25,230 nucleotides of DNA. Origin: an uncultured Acetatifactor sp. (GTDB taxonomy: Bacteria > Bacillota > Clostridia > Lachnospirales > Lachnospiraceae). The notes below the pieces were generated by a model, which saw nothing but the letters and a program-made list of their open reading frames with translations, did no database searches and had not been told where the DNA came from. Location: assembly GCA_904501885.1 (NCBI GenBank), contig CAJGCP010000030.1, forward strand, positions 1 to 25,230, given 5' to 3'. Shown here piece after piece: positions 1 through 6,763 of the stretch. Made by a program: the position numbers and the translations under genes. Positions within the stretch are counted from its first letter, which is position 1. Every line of letters begins with the position of its first letter.

Positions 1-1086
1 AAAGTCCAACTTTTCAAAATATTCCACAATATTTACATGGCCGGGGAAGATAATCTTTTCTTCCAAATTCAACTGTTTTACCAGTGCAAGGCATTCCGCG
101 TTATACTCTTCATCATCCACGCCTCCCATGATATGAAGGCGCACATTGTCCATACGACAAGTCAATTCAAAGAAGGCATAAATCATGGTTTTGATATCTT
201 TGATGGGAGCCATACGAACCACCGCACCAATATCTACAAACCCATCCTCCTTTTTGAGGGGAATGTTACACATCTTCTCGTAACTAATGCCATTTTCTAT
301 GACACGACATTTTTCCGGCGCACATCCCATATCAATCTGGGTATGCATGGCTCTGGTAAACAGGGATGTCACCCGAAAGGAACGGCTGTAGGTCAAATCC
401 GACAGCATATAGAAAAAATCAATCCACTGGGGTTTAAATGCTCTGGCAACCCACTTGGCACGAATGATTTCCTCTTCCCGTTCTCTGGTATAGATTCCGT
501 GCTCCGTCAAAAGCAAAGGCTTTTTATGAATATACGTCCCCATGGCTGCAAGCAGGCCACCATACCCTGTGCAGATGGAATGATAACAATCTGCTTCAGG
601 AATCTCAGTTCCCATCAGATACAGCACCGGCAATAATCTGGAGCGCACCGAATGAAAGGCATCGGAAAACGCAATAAAGGGAAAATCTCTCTCGCAAAGT
701 CCCGTTAAGGTTTCCAAAAATCCCGGACTTTTCAAATATGTTATGGGATTGATTTTCCGCACCTGATATAACTCAAACAACAAATCCCAATCCGGCTTGT
801 TGGATGCCAACAGTCGCCTGTGGGCCTCCACTTCTTCTTCTGTGAAAGAAGGCATATAGCCACCGGTGTCCTTGACACGCAGGGCATCATCCAGAAACAC
901 CTGTTGCACACCCACCACATTCTTAGGCAGCTCATAGACAAACTTGTCCCGATCCTCCGCCTTGGCACCAATGACCCAAAGCACAAACTCATGCTCCGGC
1001 ATTTCAGTTATGTACTGATGCATCCATGTGGAAACGCCACCTCGGATAAACGGATAGCATCCCTCCAAAATCAAACAAATTCTCAC
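1..1086 (-). CDS. pelF: PelF-type GT4 glycosyltransferase (partial, C-terminus off the left edge)
   Basis: This is the cytoplasmic glycosyltransferase of the Pel polysaccharide system, a family that uses UDP-sugars (UDP-GlcNAc/GalNAc in studied members) to extend the polymer. Translation from a GTG at 1086 gives 362 residues that stay open to the window edge. The N-terminus (ICLILEGCYPFIRGGVSTWM) is the characteristic PelF opening. Further in are the family-typical stretches HSICTGYGGLLAAMG and LLLTEHGIYTRERE, then a GT4 C-terminal half beginning near ENGISYEKM. Known family members are about 470-510 residues, so roughly 110-150 are missing. An AGGAG six bases upstream of the GTG supports the start. 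The gene follows the deacetylase gene by nine bases, so it is in the same operon. pelG, the membrane partner, is expected immediately to the left. The assignment is confident; sugar specificity is not readable here. Confidence 0.9.
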   Translation of the reverse strand, partial: MRICLILEGCYPFIRGGVSTWMHQYITEMPEHEFVLWVIGAKAEDRDKFVYELPKNVVGVQQVFLDDALRVKDTGGYMPSFTEEEVEAHRRLLASNKPDWDLLFELYQVRKINPITYLKSPGFLETLTGLCERDFPFIAFSDAFHSVRSRLLPVLYLMGTEIPEADCYHSICTGYGGLLAAMGTYIHKKPLLLTEHGIYTREREEEIIRAKWVARAFKPQWIDFFYMLSDLTYSRSFRVTSLFTRAMHTQIDMGCAPEKCRVIENGISYEKMCNIPLKKEDGFVDIGAVVRMAPIKDIKTMIYAFFELTCRMDNVRLHIMGGVDDEEYNAECLALVKQLNLEEKIIFPGHVNIVEYFEKLDF

Positions 1087-1095
1087 TTTATTCTC

Positions 1096-2937
1096 CTACT
1101 CGTAGGTCACTGTCACAATTTCTTGCCCTGCTTCTATCAGGTACAGATTGCCCGTTATATGAGTTAATTTACCGCCCTTAATATGGGCCGGCTTCTTTTC
1201 GTTAAATCGCGCCATAAAGAACGCCTGGTCATGGAAATTCTCTATGGTCAGCACCATATTGTCCCGATTTTTTTCTACATGAGGTATCACCGCTGCGAAT
1301 CGTTGCACTGCCCCGGAAAACTCTGTACTGGTCAGGTTTCTCAGTTCCGGCGCTGATCCGTATAGCCAGCCCAAAAAAACATCAAAACGTTTGTATAACT
1401 CATCCCAACCAAGTTCTGCGCCACGATCCGGGTCAAGGGCATCATCGGGGTGCGTGAAGTGGTTATTGATATAATGCAAATTCAACTCAGAAAAAGCACC
1501 CATTGTCATAAAGTCATCCACATCACATCCGGAAATAATACGAGGTTGGTCTACCACACCATTTTCATCCACCTCATACTCTTGCAACAGGCAAAAGTCC
1601 AGCACATCATCCGGCAGATAAATTCCGGAGAGTGTTTGCAATCCAAATTCTTCAATCAACATCTTCCTTCCATCATCAGACAACAGATTGGAAGGGGGAA
1701 CATATACAGAAATTTCCACATCCGGGAACAACTCCTCACAGAATTCTATCAGATGGGAAAAGCCCTTGATCATTGCCTCTTCACTGACCCAGGTCTTGTA
1801 GTCATAAATATCTTTATAATCCTTGTCACCCAAACATAAGGGCTGATGGTTGTATCCGTGATAGCCGATTTCGCCGCCTTTGCGCAGAAGCATATTGCCA
1901 AAATTTAAGAAAGTACCCGTATCCGGCGTAGCATCTGTGGTGCCGTCCACAGCATCGTCATAGCATTCAATGGCAAGTCCGGTGTATTTTATACCGTACT
2001 TGTCCGCTATATTCATCATATCCGGCCACCAGATATTGATATAGAAATCTCTTACCGTAGTGCTATAATCACGGGTAATATAATAATTGGTACCCTCCGG
2101 TATCTGAGAGGGGAAATCATCCAAATAAAAGGCAGACCCGTTGATGACAGGATACAGATATATCTCGTCAAACAAACTTATTGAGGCGGCAAAAAATCCA
2201 CGGTACGCTTTATCGCACATACCGAAATTATCCACTACAAATTTACCTTCCCCATAGGGCCGCTCCCAAATCAACGGAACGCCTCCGGGCTGTCCTTCAC
2301 AGACATAGACCTTCGCATCTTCTGCCAAACGGACCGTTCTGGCAGAATCATACCCATCCGTTACAATGAAACTCCTTCCGCCGCCCACCATAAAACCTTC
2401 TTCCACATACATCTTCTCCAGACGAGTATAATTGGAAGATTCTACAATACCGATTTTATTTTCTATGGCTGCAGAATAGGGATTTTGTTCCAAGGTAATA
2501 GGTAACAGAAGATTGCCGCCTTCATACACCCAGTCACAAATATCTGCAATTTCCCTACCCACAAGGGACAAATCTCCAAACAGGATAATCATGGCAGTAT
2601 AGTCAGAGTAATCCGGGATATCAGCGTAGGCAAGATCCACCATTTGCGTGCCCACCTTCATATCCTTCAAGATGACTTCAAACTGTTCCAGAGCAGACGA
2701 GGATACTTTGTCCCGACTGCTGTATAAAAGCAGAGTATCCTTGTCCACTTCCTGCAAGGCCACCTCTTTCGTCACCACGTTTTCCACGGCAAGACATTCC
2801 AGACTGCGTCCCAGGTAGTTGACCTGAACTCCCATCAGCTCCACCAATAATACCAGCGTAATCATTGCGAAGACTACCACGATGGCAAGAATTCCCTTAA
2901 ATCTGAAGTTGCGAATTTTCGCCCTTACACTTCCCAA
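1096..2937 (-). CDS. DUF2194 / PelA-type polysaccharide deacetylase, membrane-anchored
   Basis: This probably N-deacetylates the nascent Pel polymer outside the membrane. The 613-residue protein has a basic N-terminus and one membrane helix (about residues 14-36). An alpha/beta domain follows (about 45-260), resembling the glutamine-amidotransferase-like part of DUF2194. The rest is a NodB-like deacetylase domain. Visible metal and catalytic candidates are the Asp pair in FYLDDFP (273-274), the HxxxH motif in YHGYNHQP (H360, H364), the VYVPPSN segment and FTHPDD towards the end. These motifs are typical of DUF2194 proteins next to pelF in Firmicutes. The start appears to be TTG, ten bases after AAGGAGG that lies within the end of pelE, so the genes overlap by 13 bases and are probably translationally coupled. 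An ATT two codons upstream is a less likely start. In described Gram-positive pel operons this position is occupied by the PelA deacetylase. Confidence 0.82.
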   Translation of the reverse strand: MGSVRAKIRNFRFKGILAIVVVFAMITLVLLVELMGVQVNYLGRSLECLAVENVVTKEVALQEVDKDTLLLYSSRDKVSSSALEQFEVILKDMKVGTQMVDLAYADIPDYSDYTAMIILFGDLSLVGREIADICDWVYEGGNLLLPITLEQNPYSAAIENKIGIVESSNYTRLEKMYVEEGFMVGGGRSFIVTDGYDSARTVRLAEDAKVYVCEGQPGGVPLIWERPYGEGKFVVDNFGMCDKAYRGFFAASISLFDEIYLYPVINGSAFYLDDFPSQIPEGTNYYITRDYSTTVRDFYINIWWPDMMNIADKYGIKYTGLAIECYDDAVDGTTDATPDTGTFLNFGNMLLRKGGEIGYHGYNHQPLCLGDKDYKDIYDYKTWVSEEAMIKGFSHLIEFCEELFPDVEISVYVPPSNLLSDDGRKMLIEEFGLQTLSGIYLPDDVLDFCLLQEYEVDENGVVDQPRIISGCDVDDFMTMGAFSELNLHYINNHFTHPDDALDPDRGAELGWDELYKRFDVFLGWLYGSAPELRNLTSTEFSGAVQRFAAVIPHVEKNRDNMVLTIENFHDQAFFMARFNEKKPAHIKGGKLTHITGNLYLIEAGQEIVTVTYE

Positions 2938-3806
2938 AATGCCAATACCTCCTTGCTTTTGGAAGAAAGATAAATATGACGATTGTCAATCTCTTGTAAC
3001 AATTCCTGAATTTCTTCTCCCCGGCCCAGGGAAGCCAGGTACTGCAGGCGAAGCATATAGTACTCCTCTCTGTCTGCATAACGAGTGCCCATTTCGCGCA
3101 AGCCTTCCGCTGCCTGGGTATAGTTTTTTCGTTTCAAATCATTCTCTATCATCCTCGAATAGTCTGCGATATTACCTACAATATTAACTTTCCTGCGGAT
3201 GAGGCTTGCAAACAATTCCCGGTTCATCACCTCTACCTGTCCCTGCATTAGATTCTGGTCCAGACAATTCCATAGGAAGGCGCAGTATTTTCCCAGTATA
3301 TCCGCATTTTCAGGTTCTGCCGCCAATTGCCTCTCGAAATCCTGCAATTTATAGTCGTTCTCTTTGGAAATTTCCACCATAGCAGTTACCGCATAATGCA
3401 CCACCTCGGTGTCATCATTGTTGCCCGCTTTTTGCAGAAACTGAATATATTCTTTGGGGTTATCATTCAACACATCCATGATGATGGTTCTTCTTTCCCC
3501 TGCATTATTAATCAACAAAGCTTCTTCAATGGGCACCGTCTCAGCAGCCACCTTTTTCGTGTCCACCGTCACGCTCTTGTACAACTCCGAATCCATTTTC
3601 ATCTTTTCCACATCAATTTCGATGGCGTCATCTGCTTCATGCAAAATTTGAAAATGCAAAATCAGCACAATCAAAGGCCCCCAAAAGAACAGAAACAGCG
3701 CCACAAAAATCATGTATTTATGTACTTTTAATTTTTCGGAGCGGATTCCCAAATAAATACATAAGCAAACAAGCAAATGTACTACCGCCAAAATAATGTA
3801 CCACAT
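2925..3806 (-). CDS. pelE: PelE-like inner-membrane helical-repeat protein
   Basis: The 293-residue product has two N-terminal membrane helices (about 1-21 and 30-52) separated by a short basic stretch, then a soluble, helix-rich region that looks like TPR/HEAT-type repeats (about 95-290). That layout, and the place between pelD and the deacetylase gene, match PelE, a membrane scaffold of the Pel synthase complex. In Gram-negative systems PelE works with PelD, PelF and PelG. The ATG at 3806 lies nine bases after the pelD stop, with an AGGGA ribosome site in between. The 3' end overlaps the next gene by 13 bases. Sequence similarity to PelE is weak by eye, and the call relies on topology and gene order. 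Confidence 0.75.
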   Translation of the reverse strand: MWYIILAVVHLLVCLCIYLGIRSEKLKVHKYMIFVALFLFFWGPLIVLILHFQILHEADDAIEIDVEKMKMDSELYKSVTVDTKKVAAETVPIEEALLINNAGERRTIIMDVLNDNPKEYIQFLQKAGNNDDTEVVHYAVTAMVEISKENDYKLQDFERQLAAEPENADILGKYCAFLWNCLDQNLMQGQVEVMNRELFASLIRRKVNIVGNIADYSRMIENDLKRKNYTQAAEGLREMGTRYADREEYYMLRLQYLASLGRGEEIQELLQEIDNRHIYLSSKSKEVLAFWEV

Positions 3807-3815
3807 AAGTTTTCC

Positions 3816-6605
3816 CTACTGTATCACGGTAGTTTCTATCTCAATTCCCTCAAACCTGGGCAAAATATACTGCAAATCATTTTCCGTCGCCTGGGCAAAC
3901 AGAATCCGAAGTTTTCCATCCTCAGTCATGCCCAAAACATCCGTGGTGCGGATCTTTCGGGACACAAGTTCCTCTAACTCCTGCACTGTCTTACCGGCGC
4001 CATCTATTTGGAACATCACATAAGAAGATACCTTCTTTTCTGCCAACGCCTTGTATTGACTTAAGGTCTCCGCAAAGGCTGCCGCATTCATAATATGGGT
4101 GCCTGCAATATACTGTCTATCATAAACTGCCTGGTTATAATCATACGCACGAAGCAGGGACATCTGCACTAAATCACGCATAATCTTAAACAGGTTCACA
4201 TAATACAAAGAACGCTGATCCATGTCCGCATGCCATAAGAATATCAGAAGCACCAACTCCTGCCCCCGATAAACGCCAGCCGCATACATAGGATACTCCG
4301 AACTCAACTGCGTGTTACGCCAGATTTCTCCCTCTCGCAATTTTTCAATGACGGGCGCATAGGTTTCTGTGGAAATGGATTTGGACACATTGTCAATGAT
4401 ATCTCTGGAAGCCACTTCCAGACGTCCAAAGGTACTTTCCTTATTGATGGAATACACCGTTATTTTCTTGTTTTCCAGAATCTCCTCAAAGGTCTCCATA
4501 ATGCGCAGATACAGAAGTCTGGGCTCTACGGTATCCAATTTTCTGGTGATATCAAAGATCTTACCGAAACTATCCTTGGAACCGATAATCTGCTTCTTCA
4601 AATCCCGCTTCTCACGATAAGTGTCCTCATAGATTTCACGGGTGAAAACCAATTTATCTTCCAATAGCTTATTTTGGTCTGTGACAAATCGGATATGGTC
4701 ATCCTTACGCAATTTCACATAACCACACAATGCTGCCACCAGGAAAAAGAAGACAAAGGCCAGCCAGTTGGTGGGTTCGTAGAAAATGGTCATCATACTG
4801 GTGCCACCTACCACCTTTGCGATTAGCCAGGAAATACTGCTGAGTGTTGCCGCCATCAAACCAAAATACAAACCATGAACAGTGGCCATCACAACAATGT
4901 ATACCATTCTAAAATCTACGATGGAAAAAATAACTGCCGAATCCGTGATAAGAAGGAACAATTCCGTGATAAGGAACAGAATCAACAACTCTGCCACCTT
5001 CACAAACAGGCTATGCTCTTCCATCCACTTTTTACATTTATCCCAGAAGCTTTCCACTTTTGCCGTTTGAGCGGCACAATATTTACCATACTCCTCTTCC
5101 AAATCCTCTAATACGGAAATCTTGGCAAACCAACCATACTCGTTGCGCAGGGCCTTATTATTTTCCGTGGCTGTCCTGCTGACAGGGGTTTCCGCTACAA
5201 AATCCACCTGCGCCTGGGCTTCCAACCCGGTCAAATGTTTTGCCAAATCTGAAAATTGCATGTCAAATTCATCCACCACCGTCAAAATACCGGTGCCGTT
5301 CTTCCAATTGTCCACCAATCGTACCAAAAGGTCGGAAAGGTCCTTCATGGACAGGAAATGCATTCTTCCATCTGCCGCTTCCTCTATGGAAACTGTTTGT
5401 TTCTTATACAATTTCTTGAAAATTTTATACAGAAAATCCTTTTCGTACACGCCGGAATAGAGATAGGGAATGCGCACTACTTTCACATCCATATTGGCCT
5501 TCTTTCCGTAAAACTGGCATAAGTTTTCTTTTGCCGCAGAGAGAATGGCTCTGTCTGTTTTCTCAGAAAACGCAGCATCCAATGAGGACAGAAAAATCAT
5601 TCTGGTGCGTTTCTGCATCTGCTTGGCATACTCCAGCACCTCGCGCAATTCTTCGGAATCATTCTTTTCCATGGTCTGATAAGTCAAATCTCCGGAGAAA
5701 TATACCACCAAATCAAAATCATAGGTTTCGAAAATAGCCTTGATGGATGGCTTTTTAACGCGGAACAGCTTGATCTTATCCGCAGATCCCAGTTCTGTAT
5801 TACCCACCACCATCACCTTGCTATCCGGAAAAGTAGCCTCTATAAACTCCTGCGTCAAATATTCCGTATTACCGATACACAGGACACGCTCCGGCACAAA
5901 ACCATCGGAGTGAGATACCACTTCTCTTTTTTTGAGCAGTTTCTCCCGCAGTGCTACTAAAGAACTGTGATTTACCACCTTGAGCAGACAATCAATCAGC
6001 GCTTCGTCAAACACACCACACATACCGCTGGAAATCATCTGTACTGCCACATCCTGAGAAAAAGCATCCTTGTAACTACGATTGCTGGTAAGCGCATCAT
6101 AAGAATCGGCCAAAGCTACCACTTGGGCGGACAGGGGAATCTGATTTCCTTCGCGCCCATCGGGATAGCCGGTGCCATCATATCTTTCGTGATGACCACG
6201 GGCAATTTCCATGGCATGCTTTTTCACAGAAGGATCTATATCACCAAACTCTATTTCTTGGATGATCTCTTCGCCGAAAATGGCATGCTTTTTTATGATA
6301 TCATATTGTAAGGGAGAAAGCTTGCCGGGATAATCCAATATGCTTTTGGGCACACGGGATTTACCCACATCGTGCAGTGATGACGCAATGGAAATGGCGT
6401 CTATTTCCTCATCGGACAGGACACAAACACCCTGTGTTTTTGCCTGTACTAGAATCAGTTTGGTAAGCACACACACATGATAAATATGGAATCCACTTTC
6501 ACCGTTTAGATTCTCCGGAATAGAGGCATCACTAAGCATTTCCACATGCACTTTGGAACTCCCGTTTTCCGTATCCAATACCAACACAGGATTCTGATTC
6601 TTCAT
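3816..6605 (-). CDS. pelD: HD-GYP / SDR-like / PelD fusion: c-di-GMP receptor with a built-in phosphodiesterase domain
   Basis: First gene of the pel operon, 929 residues, about twice the usual PelD length. Domains in order: (1) HD-GYP, about 35-215, with HD at 78-79, GKxxVP from 81, H107, HHE at 138-140, GTGYP at 144-148, and D167/D170, so the metal residues appear complete. (2) An NAD-epimerase/SDR-like alpha/beta domain, about 238-475, with a degenerate nucleotide loop and no obvious YxxxK tyrosine. (3) Hydrophobic helices, about 535-630. (4) A coiled coil, about 640-675. (5) A GAF-like domain, about 680-825. (6) A C-terminal degenerate GGDEF domain where EDGKL (895-899) replaces GGDEF, but RTTD (886-889) preserves the RxxD inhibitory site used by PelD to bind c-di-GMP. 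The family role is to activate Pel synthesis on binding c-di-GMP; the HD-GYP half could hydrolyse that ligand (inference). The ATG has AGGAGAAGG upstream. Confidence 0.88.
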   Translation of the reverse strand: MKNQNPVLVLDTENGSSKVHVEMLSDASIPENLNGESGFHIYHVCVLTKLILVQAKTQGVCVLSDEEIDAISIASSLHDVGKSRVPKSILDYPGKLSPLQYDIIKKHAIFGEEIIQEIEFGDIDPSVKKHAMEIARGHHERYDGTGYPDGREGNQIPLSAQVVALADSYDALTSNRSYKDAFSQDVAVQMISSGMCGVFDEALIDCLLKVVNHSSLVALREKLLKKREVVSHSDGFVPERVLCIGNTEYLTQEFIEATFPDSKVMVVGNTELGSADKIKLFRVKKPSIKAIFETYDFDLVVYFSGDLTYQTMEKNDSEELREVLEYAKQMQKRTRMIFLSSLDAAFSEKTDRAILSAAKENLCQFYGKKANMDVKVVRIPYLYSGVYEKDFLYKIFKKLYKKQTVSIEEAADGRMHFLSMKDLSDLLVRLVDNWKNGTGILTVVDEFDMQFSDLAKHLTGLEAQAQVDFVAETPVSRTATENNKALRNEYGWFAKISVLEDLEEEYGKYCAAQTAKVESFWDKCKKWMEEHSLFVKVAELLILFLITELFLLITDSAVIFSIVDFRMVYIVVMATVHGLYFGLMAATLSSISWLIAKVVGGTSMMTIFYEPTNWLAFVFFFLVAALCGYVKLRKDDHIRFVTDQNKLLEDKLVFTREIYEDTYREKRDLKKQIIGSKDSFGKIFDITRKLDTVEPRLLYLRIMETFEEILENKKITVYSINKESTFGRLEVASRDIIDNVSKSISTETYAPVIEKLREGEIWRNTQLSSEYPMYAAGVYRGQELVLLIFLWHADMDQRSLYYVNLFKIMRDLVQMSLLRAYDYNQAVYDRQYIAGTHIMNAAAFAETLSQYKALAEKKVSSYVMFQIDGAGKTVQELEELVSRKIRTTDVLGMTEDGKLRILFAQATENDLQYILPRFEGIEIETTVIQ

Positions 6606-6648
6606 AGGCCTTCTCCTTTCCCGAATTCTATAACTTGTTTAATACTTT

Positions 6649-6677
6649 ATTATATTCCTATCTGCGCTTTTTGTCAA
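6649..6677 (-). promoter_or_regulatory. Consensus sigma-A promoter of the pel operon
   Basis: Read on the minus strand, TTGACA (6677-6672) and TATAAT (6654-6649) are both perfect and separated by 17 bases. The start would fall near 6642, leaving a leader of only about 37 bases before the pelD ATG at 6605. That leader carries the AGGAGAAGG ribosome site and is too short for a c-di-GMP riboswitch. This suggests constitutive transcription with control at the protein level through PelD, unless a repressor acts here. Confidence 0.8.
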
Positions 6678-6693
6678 AAAAGATAACGAAAAA

Positions 6694-6736
6694 TATCCCA
6701 CCATGCATACAAGCCTTCTGTATGCATGGTGGGATA
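6694..6736 (-). terminator. Rho-independent terminator of the glycosidase operon
   Basis: A perfect 17-base inverted repeat (6694-6710 and 6720-6736) with a 9-base loop lies 28 bases after the stop of the downstream GH2 gene. On the minus strand the stem is followed by ATTTTTCG and, after a few more bases, CTTTTTTG, giving the uridine run needed for termination. The stem ends only 16 bases before the -35 box of the pel promoter, so it insulates the pel operon from upstream transcription. A U-run is absent on the plus strand, so it is directional. Confidence 0.88.
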
Positions 6737-6763
6737 CTCATAATTAGGTTTCTTGACAGGACC

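Noticed and set aside
37..636. 199-codon plus-strand open frame at the left edge
   Set aside because: It lies opposite pelF, whose translation carries strong PelF motifs through the same bases.
6606..6648. c-di-GMP riboswitch ahead of pelD
   Set aside because: Expected because of the c-di-GMP theme, but the leader after the consensus promoter is only about 37 bases, too short for either GEMM class.
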